Below, in pieces: positions 1 through 10,594 of a stretch of DNA of 64,000 bases; positions within the stretch are counted from its first letter, which is position 1, and each line of letters starts with the position of its first letter. The notes under the pieces were generated by a model that saw only the letters and a program-made list of their open reading frames with translations, did not search any database and was not told the DNA's origin. A program made the translations under genes and the position numbers. This DNA comes from Nocardioides panaciterrulae (lineage in GTDB: Bacteria; Actinomycetota; Actinomycetes; Propionibacteriales; Nocardioidaceae): NCBI RefSeq assembly GCF_013409645.1, contig NZ_JACCBG010000001.1, positions 310,001 through 374,000 of the forward strand. The letters are read 5' to 3'.

Positions 1-237
1 GAGGGCTGGGCGGGCTGTCCTGCGCGAGAGTCGGCCATGGCGCCCATCATGCCGCCCGCGCCGTCGCCGCGGCCACGGCCGCCGCGGGTCGTCGGCGCCC
101 GGCCGGGGGCGGAACGACGTCCGAACGGCCCTTGCGCCCACGGCAGCGTCGGGCAGAATCCCCTCACCGGAGGCGCCGGACGGGGATGGTTCTCGGCGCT
201 GCTGGGTACACCTGAGCCACACGACGGGGAGGCGACA

Positions 238-522
238 ATGACGACGGTGAACGGCACGATGGCGACCGACCGGCCCGAGCGCTACGCCAGGCAGCTGGTC
301 AGCCACTGGTCCGAGCGTGGCCCGGTCGCCGACGAGGCCGGCGCCACGGTCCAGCGCTGGCACACCGGCCAGGTGCTGGTCCTGCGACCGGCCGACGGCG
401 CCCTCGAGGTCGAGGTCACCGTGCCCGAGGGCGACGACGCCGCGCGGTTCGCGCAGGTGGTCAAGGCGCACCTCGAACGGTTCGGCCAGCGCGAGGAGCT
501 CAACCTGGTCTGGCACGTGTGA
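238..522 (+). CDS. DUF2218 family protein
   Basis: A 94-residue soluble protein that matches the DUF2218 family in length and layout: an N-terminal amphipathic helix (RPERYARQLVSHW), a short beta section around the RWHTGQVLVL stretch, and a C-terminal helix where family members carry a conserved 'HLERFGQREEL' type segment. The family has no known enzymatic role, though members sometimes lie near metal-uptake genes. I chose the ATG at 238 because a GGGGAGG ribosome binding site lies about 5 nt upstream. The open frame extends back to position 37, but that part is Pro/Arg-rich and looks non-coding. The next gene, a FetB-like permease, starts 21 nt downstream and may be co-transcribed. Confidence 0.85.
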   Translation: MTTVNGTMATDRPERYARQLVSHWSERGPVADEAGATVQRWHTGQVLVLRPADGALEVEVTVPEGDDAARFAQVVKAHLERFGQREELNLVWHV

Positions 523-543
523 CGCGTCGGGCATGATGCCCGG

Positions 544-1296
544 GTGACTGATCCGTCCGGCTATGCGCAGTTCGTGGCCGGCCTGCTGGTGCTCACCGGC
601 CTGACGCTGCTGCTGCTGCGCTGGGACGGGGTCGGGCTGGGGCTGTTCCCGCTGTGGGCGATCCTCCGCGCGGTGGTGCAGCTGACCGTGATCGCGCTGC
701 TGCTGCGCGGCATCCTCGACGTGCCGTGGACGGTCGTCGCGTTCGTCGCGCTGATGCTCACCACCGCCTCGTGGACCGCGATGGGGCGGCTCGCGGAGCT
801 CCGCCACGGCCGACGTACGGCGGCGCTCGGGGTGCTGTCGGGCGCGCTGCTCACGCTGGTCGTCGTGTTCGCCCTGCACCTGGTCGACCTGCAGGTGCGC
901 TACCTGGTGGCGGTCGGCGGGATCGTCATCGGCAACTCGATGACCGCCGCGACGCTGGCCGGGCGCAACTTCCTGCGCGGCACCCGGGCCAAAGTCGGCG
1001 AGCTCGAGGCGTGGTTGGCGCTGGGTGCCACCCCGGCCCAGGCGCACGAGGAGATCGGGCGCGAGGCGGTGCGCGAGTCGCTGCTGCCCACGCTGGACCA
1101 GACCAAGTCCACCGGGGTGGTGACGCTGCCCGGCGCGTTCGTCGGCGCCCTGTTCGGCGGGGCCAGCCCGGCGCAGGCCGCGCAGTTCCAGCTCGTGGTG
1201 CTGGCCGGCATCGCGCTGACGATGACGGTCACCGGCATCGTGGTCACCCGGCTGGCCGGGCGCACGCCGTACCTCCCGGCCCAGGTCGAGGGGTGA
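544..1296 (+). CDS. fetB: FetB/UPF0014-type ABC transporter permease
   Basis: A 250-residue polytopic membrane protein of the UPF0014 family (FetB/YbbM), the permease half of an ABC exporter linked to iron homeostasis in E. coli. Six to seven hydrophobic segments are visible. The family signature region GNSMTAATLAGRNF (about residues 129-142) and the later LDQTKSTGVVTLPGAFVG stretch are both present. The start is GTG at 544. No ATP-binding partner (FetA) is adjacent on the right; it may lie left of the window or elsewhere. The family is clear, but the iron-export role is inferred from distant relatives. Confidence 0.88.
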   Translation: MTDPSGYAQFVAGLLVLTGLTLLLLRWDGVGLGLFPLWAILRAVVQLTVIALLLRGILDVPWTVVAFVALMLTTASWTAMGRLAELRHGRRTAALGVLSGALLTLVVVFALHLVDLQVRYLVAVGGIVIGNSMTAATLAGRNFLRGTRAKVGELEAWLALGATPAQAHEEIGREAVRESLLPTLDQTKSTGVVTLPGAFVGALFGGASPAQAAQFQLVVLAGIALTMTVTGIVVTRLAGRTPYLPAQVEG

Positions 1297-1364
1297 CCGG
1301 ATCGTGAGCGCGGGACCGCGCGGGGGCGCGTCCGGGGGCACGCGTCCCCTCTAGCCTGTGACGC

Positions 1365-2885
1365 GTGAGGTTCCAGCGCACGCTCGTCCTGGGGGGCGTG
1401 GGGCTCCTCTGGCTCGCCCTGGGCCCGTGGGTGCTGCTGCTCGGGCTGGCCGCGCTCGCGTCCCGTCGCGTGCGGGCGTGGCTGCGGCCCGGCCGGCGGG
1501 CCACGGCGTACGCCGTCGGTGCGGTGCTGCTGCTCACCGGCCTGGTGCTGGTGGTGCCGGACGGCTGGCTGCCGATCCCGCCGGGGCCGGGCGCGCTGGT
1601 GACGGGCGGGTACGCCGGGCGGCCGTTCACGCCGCGGCCGCTGGACGGCGGCGGTCGTTCGCGCCCCGACCCCACGACCCCGGTGCGGGGCCCGGTGGGC
1701 GAGTCGCCGACCGTCGACACCGCATGGTTCGGGCTGCAGCAGTGCGCCTCGCTCGCCGTCGACGCCCGGCGGCGGCTGGTCGGCGTCTGCGCCGGCCCCG
1801 GAGGCCGGTCGCTGCGGGTGGTCGACCCGGACTCGCTGCACGTCGCGGCGACCAAGGAGCTGCCGGCGGCCGACGGCTGCGCCGGGTCGGGCGTCGCGCT
1901 CGACGACCACGGCCGGGCAGTGGTCGCGACCGCGGACCGCCGGCTGCTGGTCGTCGACACCGCCGACGCCGACGGGCACGCCGACCTGACGACGGTGGCG
2001 AGCCACGACCTGCGGCGGGTGGTGCCCGCGTCGGACTGCGTGACCAGCGTCGAGCCCGGTCCGGCGGGCGTGCTGTGGTTCGCCACCGCGGCCGGCCGGG
2101 TCGGGGTCGTCGCCGGCCCGACCGGCCCGGCGCGCACCGTGGACCTGGCGGAGGAGGTCGCCGAACCGCTCGCGGTCGACCGCTCCGGCGCCTTCGTGGT
2201 CACCACCCACGCGCTGTACCGGCTCACCGCCGGCGCGCGGCGGGACGGTCCGCCGCGGGTGGCCTGGCGGGCGGCCTACGACCGGGGCAGCCGGCGCAGG
2301 TCCGGCCAGCCGAGCCAGGGCAGCGGCACCACCCCGGTGGTCCTGCCGGGCGGCCTGGTCGCCATCACCGACAACGCGGACCCGCAGATGCACGTCGAGG
2401 TCTATCGCGCGGCCACCGGCGACCTGGTGTGCCGGCAGGCGGTCTTCGGCGACGACGCGGGGGCGACGCAGGGCGTGCTGGTCCCGGTCGGGTCGGGCGT
2501 GGTGGTCTCGAACTCCCACGGGTACGCCGGGCCGCTGGCCACCGTGCTGGGCCGCACGACCGACGGTGGGCTGGCGCGGGTCGACGTCGTCGGCGGGGAG
2601 TGCTCGGTGCGGTGGACGTCGGCGGAGGTGGCGCCCTCCGTGCAGCCCGCGCTGTCGCTGGCCACCGGGCTGCTCTACACCTGGACGAAGCCGCACAGCC
2701 GGTGGGGCGCGGACGCGTGGTACCTCACCGCGATCGACGTGCGTTCCGGCCGGACCGCCTTCAGGGTCCGCGCCGGGCTGGGCTGGCTGCGGGACCCGTC
2801 GTACGGACAGGTCACGCTCGGCGCCGGCGGCGCGGCGTACGTCGGCACGCTCGGCGGGCTGGTGCGGGTGCGGGACCGGTCCTGA
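1365..2885 (+). CDS. membrane-anchored propeller-like protein of unknown function
   Basis: A 506-residue protein with two hydrophobic segments at the N-terminus (about residues 7-30 and 45-65), followed by a large domain of repeated short beta elements with alternating loops (such as SLAVDARRRLVGVC and VALDDHGRAVVAT). This pattern resembles a PQQ- or WD-type beta-propeller. No catalytic motif is recognisable, and a membrane-tethered extracytoplasmic propeller is the best structural guess. The start is GTG at 1365. The last 59 bp, up to and including the stop codon, recur almost perfectly at 14353-14411, so this 3' end is the left boundary of a duplicated or inserted segment. Confidence 0.6.
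   Translation: MRFQRTLVLGGVGLLWLALGPWVLLLGLAALASRRVRAWLRPGRRATAYAVGAVLLLTGLVLVVPDGWLPIPPGPGALVTGGYAGRPFTPRPLDGGGRSRPDPTTPVRGPVGESPTVDTAWFGLQQCASLAVDARRRLVGVCAGPGGRSLRVVDPDSLHVAATKELPAADGCAGSGVALDDHGRAVVATADRRLLVVDTADADGHADLTTVASHDLRRVVPASDCVTSVEPGPAGVLWFATAAGRVGVVAGPTGPARTVDLAEEVAEPLAVDRSGAFVVTTHALYRLTAGARRDGPPRVAWRAAYDRGSRRRSGQPSQGSGTTPVVLPGGLVAITDNADPQMHVEVYRAATGDLVCRQAVFGDDAGATQGVLVPVGSGVVVSNSHGYAGPLATVLGRTTDGGLARVDVVGGECSVRWTSAEVAPSVQPALSLATGLLYTWTKPHSRWGADAWYLTAIDVRSGRTAFRVRAGLGWLRDPSYGQVTLGAGGAAYVGTLGGLVRVRDRS
2827..2885 (+). repeat. 59-bp direct repeat, left copy
   Basis: This is the terminal 59 bp of the propeller-like gene, ending exactly at its TGA. The same sequence recurs in direct orientation at 14353-14411 with a single difference (T at 2869, C at 14395), and similarity stops abruptly on both sides. 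The two copies bracket about 11.5 kb. The arrangement resembles the att-site duplication left by an element integrated into the 3' end of a gene, or the scar of a single-crossover integration. Confidence 0.9.
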
Positions 2886-2897
2886 GCCGCCGCACGG

Positions 2898-3824
2898 TCA
2901 GCGGGACGCGTGCAGCCCCTCGGCGATCTCGGCCAGCGCCCCGTCGAGGTCGACCTTGGGGCTCCAGCCCCACTTCCGCGCCCGCTCGGACAGGAGCCGG
3001 CCGGTCCAGGCGGGGGTGTCCTGCCACACCGGCTCGACGCCCAGGGCGCCGGTGACGGTCTCGTAGTAGTCCCGCAGCCGCGCGGGGTCGGCGGCGACGT
3101 TGACGGCGGTGCAGCCGCCCTCGACCGGCCCGCTGGCGGGGTCCTCGGCGACGCCCACCCGGCCGGCTGCGAGGTCGGCGATAAGCGTCACGAGGTCGTC
3201 GACGTGCACCCAGGGGAAGCTCTGGTCCGGTGCGGCACGGCGTGCTTCCTCGTCGTCGCGCATCGCGGCCGGGCGCAGGGTGTTCCAGACCGAGCTGTCG
3301 CCGGCGCCGAGGATCGCCGGTGGCCGGACCAGGATCCGGGTGAGGCCGTCGACCCGTGCCAGGGCGGCGTCGGTGTCGCGCTTGGTCACCGGGTAGTCGC
3401 CGCCGTCATCACCGACCAGGGTCGCGGACTCGTCGACGTCGCCCGCGCCCGGGGAGCGGTCGTAGACCGCGGCGGTGGAGACGTGGACCAGGCGCGCGAC
3501 GCCGGCATCGCGGGCCGCGCGCGCGATCACGGGCGTGCCCTCGACGCCGATCCGGTGCTGGGCGGCGCGGTCGGAGCCCATCGGGTGGACCGTGGTCACC
3601 ACGGCGTCGGCGCCGGCGACGACCGAGGCGGCGAAGGACGGGTCGTGGAACTCGCCGACCCGCTCCTCGACGCCCGGTCCGGCCGGGGCGGCGCCGGCTC
3701 GGCGTACCACCGCGCGCACCCGCAGCCCCCGGTCGACCAGGGCGGTGCACACGCGGGACCCGACGAGCCCGTTGGCTCCGGTGACCACGACGACGGGGGA
3801 CGGGGAGAGGCTCTGGTCGGTCAT
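2898..3824 (-). CDS. NAD-dependent epimerase/dehydratase family protein
   Basis: A 308-residue extended short-chain dehydrogenase (NAD-dependent epimerase/dehydratase family). The Rossmann motif GANGLVG is at about residues 17-23, and the catalytic pair appears as a serine in the HVSTAAVY strand and Tyr/Lys in YPVTK (YxxxK). These enzymes act on nucleotide sugars, steroids or other hydroxyl/keto compounds; the substrate cannot be told here. It converges on the propeller-like gene and its stop lies 13 bp from the left direct repeat, so it is the first gene inside the bracketed segment. Confidence 0.82.
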   Translation of the reverse strand: MTDQSLSPSPVVVVTGANGLVGSRVCTALVDRGLRVRAVVRRAGAAPAGPGVEERVGEFHDPSFAASVVAGADAVVTTVHPMGSDRAAQHRIGVEGTPVIARAARDAGVARLVHVSTAAVYDRSPGAGDVDESATLVGDDGGDYPVTKRDTDAALARVDGLTRILVRPPAILGAGDSSVWNTLRPAAMRDDEEARRAAPDQSFPWVHVDDLVTLIADLAAGRVGVAEDPASGPVEGGCTAVNVAADPARLRDYYETVTGALGVEPVWQDTPAWTGRLLSERARKWGWSPKVDLDGALAEIAEGLHASR

Positions 3825-3878
3825 CGGGCCACCTTGGCACGCGGCCCAAGCCGCACTGCTGTTGCGAGTCGCGCAGCC

Positions 3879-4798
3879 TCAGGCGGCATCGGGCTCGTGG
3901 GTGCGTTGGGGTCGGCCGAAGAGCAGCGGGATCAGGAACCGGCGTGGGGGCGGCGTCGTGCTCCGGGCCGGTGGTGCGGTGGACCGGTAGCGGTGCCCGG
4001 TCGGTGTGGTGGTCTCGATGGTGTGGCGGGGTCCGCCGCGGCTGCGGGGGTCGCCGGCGGCCCCGAGCCGGTCGGCTTCTCGGAGCAGCGCGGCGTGCAC
4101 GGCGACGCCGTCCTTGACCGGCAGGCAGGCACTGAACAACGTCATGGTGTCCGGCGCAGGGTGGTGCGCCGGTCGGACTCCGCCCGCCGGCGCCGTCGGG
4201 CCACCGAGGCCGGATCCAGGGCGGCCGCCCGCTTCTGGAGCAGGCCGGTGAGCTCGCGCTCGCCCATCGCCTCGAGGGCGGCCGGGTCGCCGGCGACCTC
4301 GGCGTCGACGCGGCGGCGGTCCTCGAGCGAGAGGCAGGCGGTCTCGCGGGCGATGATCGTGGCCACCCACTCGGTGATGCGTCCGGTCCGGAAGGCGGCC
4401 CTGGTGGCTGGCAGTTCGCTGCGCAGGACCTTGGCGAGGCCGAGGTGGGTCTGGCCGCGGTGTGGGGACTCGCGGCGGGCCAGTGCGATCTGGGAGGCGA
4501 TGCCGCGGCCCTGCCGGGCCTGTGGCTCGCCGGCGGCGGCGGCCCGGGCGCGTTGGGAGGTGTCGACGTCGGCGGTCAGCTCCGCCTGGGCCGACCCCGC
4601 GACGCACTTGAGGCGCTCCAGGGAGCGGATCCGGTCGATCCGCTCCGCGTCGCCCAGGTCCGGGCAGTCGGCCTGCAGTGCGGCGATCCAGCCCTCGATC
4701 GCCTCCGCCGAGGGCGGCTCGGCGGGCAGCGTCCCAGGCAGCGGCGCGGGCCCGCCGGCCGGACTGCCTGCCCCTGTGACGTGCCCGGAATCGACCAT
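3879..4798 (-). pseudogene. DUF222/HNH endonuclease (13E12 family) relic with frameshift and lost HNH domain
   Basis: From ATG 4798 the frame encodes the N-terminal DUF222 region of the 13E12-type family (helices around [19 protein letters not shown] and [16 protein letters not shown]). It stops at about 4142 just after [11 protein letters not shown]. The family sequence continues in the next frame as [20 protein letters not shown] to GDPRSRG. Inserting a second copy of the local heptamer CTGCGCC restores the expected LRPAPDTM junction, so loss of one 7-bp unit explains the frameshift. After GDPRSRG the sequence jumps directly to a family-type C-terminal tail ([14 protein letters not shown]). 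The stretch between, which normally carries the HNH nuclease, is missing. This is a decayed copy with two independent lesions. Confidence 0.8.
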
Positions 4799-4979
4799 GT
4801 CCCTGACCCTAGGACCGGCCACCGACAACGCGGTGCCCACCGATCAACCCGCCTGTGGAGTGACTCGAGCTCGACTACCGGATCACCTGCATCCTCGTCG
4901 ACGAGCGGTTCCGTCAGCACGGTCCGCTGACTCGGCACGAAGGCCGTCCACGAGCGCATCGCCTCGCGTAGGGGCGGGG

Positions 4980-5702
4980 TCAGGAGAGCGAGCGGGACGC
5001 GTCGAGGCGGTCCAGCGCGGCACGTGACGAACGCCCGGCCCAGACTCCGCGCACCTGGGCGAGATGCCGCAACATCTCGGACTCGGCTGCGTCGGCGTCG
5101 CCCGAACAGATCTTGTCGAGCAGGGTGATGTGCCCCTCGGCGCACTCTCCGACCTCGCCGCGCGCCGCCATCTCCGGCAGGTCGTACAGGCGCGAGCGCA
5201 TCTTCAGGTCGCGTACCACGTCGACCAGGGTGCGGTTGCCCAGCAGCGACAGTAGCCCCAGATGGAAGCTCAGGTCTGCGGCGACGAAAGCGATCAGGTC
5301 GTTGGCCTCGGCCGCGACAATGATGCGTTGCGCGTCGGGGTACAGCGCCTCGACTCTCGCGCGCTCCACCTCGCGGGTGATCCGGGCGATCGCCGGCGGC
5401 TCGATGAGCGCCCTGATCTCCGTCAGCTCGTCCAGCTCGCGATCGGACAGCTCCGTGACCCGGAACCCCTTGTTGCGTACCGGCTCGACCATGCCCTGCT
5501 GGACCAGGTCGAGCATCGCCTCGCGCACCGGCGTCGGGGACACGCCGAACTCGGCCGCGAGCGCGGGCACGGAGTAGACGGTGCCCGGCTCGAGCTCGGT
5601 GGCGATCAGTGCTGAGCGCAAGGCATCGAGAACCTGTTCGCGCAGGCTCCGGGGACTGTTGACCCCCCCCGAGGACAGGTGCAGAATGCTTTTCCGAGAC
5701 AC
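4980..5702 (-). CDS. GntR family regulator, FCD (FadR C-terminal) type
   Basis: A 240-residue DNA-binding regulator. The N-terminal winged helix-turn-helix includes LREQVLDALRSALIATELEPG and FGVSPTPVREAMLDL, the standard GntR pattern. The C-terminal all-helical FCD domain carries the usual metal-ligand set: Asp and His in ADLSFH, a His in EGHITLL and a His in LRHL. Such regulators sense small carboxylates or amino-acid-derived acids. I chose GTG 5702 because AAAGGAG lies 7-8 nt upstream; a longer frame from 5765 has no such site. It lies 125 bp downstream of livF on the same strand and is the likely regulator of the liv/putA cluster. Confidence 0.9.
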   Translation of the reverse strand: MSRKSILHLSSGGVNSPRSLREQVLDALRSALIATELEPGTVYSVPALAAEFGVSPTPVREAMLDLVQQGMVEPVRNKGFRVTELSDRELDELTEIRALIEPPAIARITREVERARVEALYPDAQRIIVAAEANDLIAFVAADLSFHLGLLSLLGNRTLVDVVRDLKMRSRLYDLPEMAARGEVGECAEGHITLLDKICSGDADAAESEMLRHLAQVRGVWAGRSSRAALDRLDASRSLS

Positions 5703-5827
5703 CGACGCTCTCCTTTGGCCAGGTGCGCTGACGGGAAGCGGGCTGATCCTGCCCCACATCAGCAAGGCTGATGCTATCTGCGTCGACTCGCCCTGGTGCT
5801 CACCCTGAAGGCCTGGATTCGCCGCTC

Positions 5828-6538
5828 CTAGGCTCCAAGGTACGCATCGACGATGCGCTTGTCGGTCGACAGCTCGGCTGCGGCGCCTTCGATGGTGACC
5901 GCACCGCTCGCGATCACGTACGCGCGGTCGGCGATCCGCAGGGCGGCTCGGGCGTTCTGCTCGACCAACAGCACCGAGGTCCCGGACTGGTTGATCTGGC
6001 CGATGACCTCCATCACCGAGGCCACGACGAGGGGGGCCAGCCCCATGGAGGGCTCGTCGAGCATCAGCATCGTCGGATCGGCCACGAGGGCGCGCCCGAT
6101 GGCGACCATCTGTTGCTCGCCCCCCGACAGCGTGCCGCCCTGCTGCGAGGACCTTGCTGCCAGACGTGGCAGCAGGTCGTACACGTGGTCGATGCGTTGC
6201 TTGACCACCTTCTTGTCATCGACCAGGAATCCGCCGAGCTGCAGGTTCTCCAGCACCGACATGGTGCTGAAGATCCGTCGACCCTCGGGGACGTGGACCA
6301 GGCCGTCGGCGACCGTGGTCCACGGGCGGGCGGTGGTGATGTCCCGGTCCTGGTAACGGATGCTCCCGGAGGTCGCGCGCTCGAGTCCCGAGATGGTCGC
6401 CAGAGTCGTGGTCTTGCCGGCCCCGTTGTTGCCCAGCACGGCGACGATCTCACCCTCCTCGACGTGCAGGGACATGCCGCGCAGCGCTTGCACCTTGCCG
6501 TAGAACACCTCGACGTCGCGCATCTCAAGAACTGGCAC
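5828..6538 (-). CDS. livF: branched-chain-amino-acid-type ABC transporter ATPase LivF
   Basis: A 236-residue ABC ATPase of the LivF subfamily, which powers uptake of branched-chain or other hydrophobic amino acids. Walker A is GNNGAGKTT (about residues 36-44), the signature is LSGGEQQM and Walker B is LMLDEPS, followed by the LivF-typical MGLAPLVV. It overlaps the 3' end of livG by 14 nt and is the last gene of livKHMGF. Substrate specificity lies in livK, so proline is as plausible as leucine given the neighbouring putA. Confidence 0.95.
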   Translation of the reverse strand: MPVLEMRDVEVFYGKVQALRGMSLHVEEGEIVAVLGNNGAGKTTTLATISGLERATSGSIRYQDRDITTARPWTTVADGLVHVPEGRRIFSTMSVLENLQLGGFLVDDKKVVKQRIDHVYDLLPRLAARSSQQGGTLSGGEQQMVAIGRALVADPTMLMLDEPSMGLAPLVVASVMEVIGQINQSGTSVLLVEQNARAALRIADRAYVIASGAVTIEGAAAELSTDKRIVDAYLGA

Positions 6539-7348
6539 GGTGCGTCTGCTCCTCGTCGACGGCCGACGCGATATCGGCGGTTGGTTCCTCCTCGGTCCCG
6601 AGGTAAGCCTCGATGACCCGGGGGTTGGTCTTGATCTCGCCCGGTGAGCCGTCGGCGATCTCCTTGCCGAAGTTCAGCACCACGATTCGGTCGGAGACCT
6701 CCATGACCAGCCCCATGTCGTGCTCGATCAGCACCAGGCCGGTGCCGAGGTCACGAATGCGGCGGATCAGGTCGAGCAGCTCGTTCTTCTCCGAGTGGTT
6801 CAGCCCGGCACCGGGTTCATCGAGCAGCAGGAGCCGCGGTCGTCTGGCCAGGGCACGGGCGATCTCGACGCGCCGCTGATCGCCGTACGACAGGTTCTTC
6901 GCCGGCACGCCCCGTGGGGCGGTGAGACCGACGAAGTCCAGCCATTCGTGGGCCTCGGTCGTGCACTGCTCCTCGCTGCGGCGGAACCGTGGCGTGTGCA
7001 GCAGGGCGTCGAGCGCGCTCTGCTTGAGTCGCAGGTGCATGCCGGCACGCACGTTGTCGAGCACCGTGAGGTCACCGAACAGCCGGAGGTTCTGGAACGT
7101 GCGGCTCACACCGGCCTGCGCGATGCGGGCCGGACGCTGGTTGGTGACGTCCTTTCCCGCGACCACCACGCTCCCGTCGGTGGGGCTGTAGAAGCCGGTG
7201 ATGCAGTTGAACGCGGACGTCTTGCCGGCACCGTTGGGGCCGATGACCGAGACGATCTCCCCCTCGTGGACCTCGAACGTCAGTCCGTCCACTGCCTTGA
7301 TGCCGCCGAAGGCGAGATGGAGACCCTTGACGCTGAGCAACGTGGTGC

Positions 7349-7352
<4 letters not shown>
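6525..7352 (-). CDS. livG: branched-chain-amino-acid-type ABC transporter ATPase LivG
   Basis: A 275-residue ABC ATPase of the LivG subfamily, partner of LivF. Walker A is GPNGAGKTS, the signature is the LivG-typical LSYGDQRRVEIA and Walker B is LLLLDEPGAGL. The family segment FQNLRLFGDLTVLDNV follows the Q-loop. Its start overlaps the livM stop by 4 nt (ATGA), and it overlaps livF by 14 nt at its 3' end, indicating translational coupling. The C-terminus extends about 20 residues past the usual LivG end with an acidic tail, which is minor variation. Confidence 0.95.
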
Positions 7353-8391
<1,039 letters not shown>

Positions 8392-8392
<1 letters not shown>

Positions 8393-9285
8393 CAGACACG
8401 CTCCGTGACGCGCTCGCCGAGCAGGCCCGTCGGCCGGACCGAGAGCAGGAGGATGAGGACGGCGAACGTGAACACGTCACGCCACTCACCTCCCAGCCAC
8501 TGGGTCCCGAACGACTCGAGCAGGCCGAGCAACAGGCCACCGAGCATGGCGCCGGGGAAGTTGCCGATGCCACCGATCACGGCCGCGGTGAACGCCTTGA
8601 GGCCGATCACGAAGCCCATCAGGAAGTCGATCTTGCCGTAGTAGGCCCCCGCCATCACCCCGGCGGCGCCGGCCAGGGCCGAGCCGAGGAAGAACACCCG
8701 GGATATCACCCGGTCGACGTTGATGCCCATGAGCAGCGAGGCCTTGGGGTCGAGAGCGATGGCCCGCATGGCGCGGCCCTCGCTGGTGCGCAGGATGTAG
8801 AGGTTGAGCCCGATCATCAGCGCGAAGGCGATGCCGATCAGCGCCACCTGCTCCCAGGTGATGCGCGCCCCCAGGACGTCGATGCTCTCCCCGCCGATAC
8901 GCAGGGGGTACACGCGGGGGTTGGGTCCGGCCACGAGCCTCACGCCGTACTCGATGGCGAAGGAGGCGCCGACCGCGGTGATGAGGATGGACAGGCGCGG
9001 GGCGCCCCGGAGAGGTCGATAGGCGACCCGCTCCAGGAGCACCCCGAACGCTCCGGTGAGGAGCATGGCGATCACGAGCACGATCAACAGCGCGACGAAG
9101 CTGGTCGTCCCGATGACGCCACCCAGCAGCCCGAGGACGGCGAACCCGCCGAACGCGCCGAGCATGTAGATGTCGCCGTGGGCGAAGTTCAGCAGCTTGA
9201 TGATGCCGTAGACCATGCTGTAGCCGAGGGCGACCAGCCCGTAGAAGGAGCCGACGAACAGCCCGTTCCAGATCAGTTGGGACAT
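8392..9285 (-). CDS. livH: branched-chain-amino-acid-type ABC transporter permease LivH
   Basis: A 297-residue permease with about eight membrane segments. The LivH hallmark sequences are present: GLVALGYSMVYGIIKLLNFAHGD near the N-terminus (residues about 16-38), the coupling segment MRAIALDPKAS, and GIGNFPGAMLGG near the C-terminus. It pairs with LivM to form the translocation pore. It starts 47 bp downstream of livK on the same strand and overlaps livM by 1 nt. Confidence 0.94.
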
Positions 9286-9332
9286 GAGGGTCCTGTCGTG
9301 TGAGGGTCGATGAGGGTCGTGGACGTCGACCC

Positions 9333-10490
9333 CTACGACAGGTCGTCCTCGAGCTCGAACTTGGTGCCCTTGACCTTCAGGATGACGAAGCCACCGGACG
9401 AGAGCGTGTGCTCAGGGGTGAAGGTCAGCGGTCCGGAGAACAGGTGGAAGTCCTTGAGGGCCTCCAGGGCGGAGATCATCTTCTTCCCGTCGGTGGACCC
9501 GGCGTCCTCGATGGCCTTGGCAGCCACGCGCACCGCGTCGTAGGACTGGGTCGAGAACGGTCCGGGGTCGGCACCGAAGGCCTTCTTGTAGTCGGCGATC
9601 CAGCCGCTCGCGTTGGTGAGGGTGTCGGGGGTCTGGGTCATCGTGGCGAAGACCCCCTGGGCCTGCTTCTCGCCGGCGATCTGGACCAGCGAGCCGTCGA
9701 CGCTCCCGTCGCCGACCATGATCGGGCCCTGGTAGCCCGCCTGGCGGAGCTGGCGGATGATCAGGCCGCCCTCCTGGTAGTAACCGGTCCAGTAGACGAA
9801 GTCCGGGTGCGAGGTGATGATCGCGTTGACGTTGGCGCTGTAGTCGCTCTCGCCGGCGGTCACCGAGACCCGCCCCGCGAGGTCGGGTCCACCCGACTCC
9901 TTGAGCAGGGCGGCGGTCTTGTCGGCGATGTCGACCGAGTAGCTGGTGTTGTCGTCGACCAGGCTGACCGCCGAGGCGCCCTCCTTGTCGAACCACTTCA
10001 TGGCCGCCTGGGCCTGCTGGGCTCCGGTGCCGTTGATGAGGAAGACGTTCGGGAGCTTCTGCTCGACCAGCTGGGTGGAGTTGGCGGCCGGGATGATCAT
10101 GGGGATGTCCTGCTTGGCGAACACCGGCAGCGTCGGGAGAGTGGCGCCGGAGCAGTAGCCGCCCACGGAGGCGGCGATGTCCGACGAGACGAGCTTGTTG
10201 GCGGCGGCCACGGCCGTCTTGGGGTCGCAGGCACCGTCGGCGACCTCCAGCTTGACGTCGCGACCGTCGATGCCGCCGTCGGCGTTGATCTCGTTCACGG
10301 CCAGCTGGGCGCCGTTCTGCATGTAGGGCCCGATGGCCGAGCTGCTGCCGGAGAGGGGCACGACCATGCCGATCGTGATGGGTCCCGAGCCGTCGGCTGT
10401 GCTGCCGCTGCCCAGGCCCTGTCCGCAGGCGGTCAGGGACAGTGCGCCGAGCGTCAGGGTGGCGGCGAGGAGGAGCTTTCGAGACTGCAT
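9333..10490 (-). CDS. livK: amino-acid ABC transporter substrate-binding lipoprotein (LivK/periplasmic-binding type I fold)
   Basis: A 385-residue extracytoplasmic binding lipoprotein. The signal sequence MQSRKLLLAATLTLGALS ends in the lipobox LTAC (Cys22). The mature part opens with GPITIGMVVPLSGSSSAIGP, typical of the type I periplasmic-binding fold of LivJ/LivK-like receptors, and continues with the bilobal pattern (VGGYCSGATLPTLPVF, WTGYYQEGGLIIRQLR, SYDAVRVAAKAIEDAG). I chose ATG 10490 because it gives a compact signal peptide; a GTG at 10502 is possible. It is the first gene of livKHMGF and faces putA, so its ligand may be proline or a related amino acid; this is an inference from context only. 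Confidence 0.92.
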   Translation of the reverse strand: MQSRKLLLAATLTLGALSLTACGQGLGSGSTADGSGPITIGMVVPLSGSSSAIGPYMQNGAQLAVNEINADGGIDGRDVKLEVADGACDPKTAVAAANKLVSSDIAASVGGYCSGATLPTLPVFAKQDIPMIIPAANSTQLVEQKLPNVFLINGTGAQQAQAAMKWFDKEGASAVSLVDDNTSYSVDIADKTAALLKESGGPDLAGRVSVTAGESDYSANVNAIITSHPDFVYWTGYYQEGGLIIRQLRQAGYQGPIMVGDGSVDGSLVQIAGEKQAQGVFATMTQTPDTLTNASGWIADYKKAFGADPGPFSTQSYDAVRVAAKAIEDAGSTDGKKMISALEALKDFHLFSGPLTFTPEHTLSSGGFVILKVKGTKFELEDDLS

Positions 10491-10594
10491 GGACGTGCTC
10501 ACTTTCGTGGTGGGCCGGGGGTGCTGGTCGAGGGAGTTCACCGAGAGCACTCAGAAGGTGTGACCTGTCTTACCTCTGATGTGTGATGTGTGGC

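Noticed and set aside
5757..5773. Hairpin CATCAGC-AAG-GCTGATG between gntR and livF as a terminator
   Set aside because: The stem is only 7 bp and moderately stable with no T-tract. It may equally be part of the gntR control region, so it is not called.
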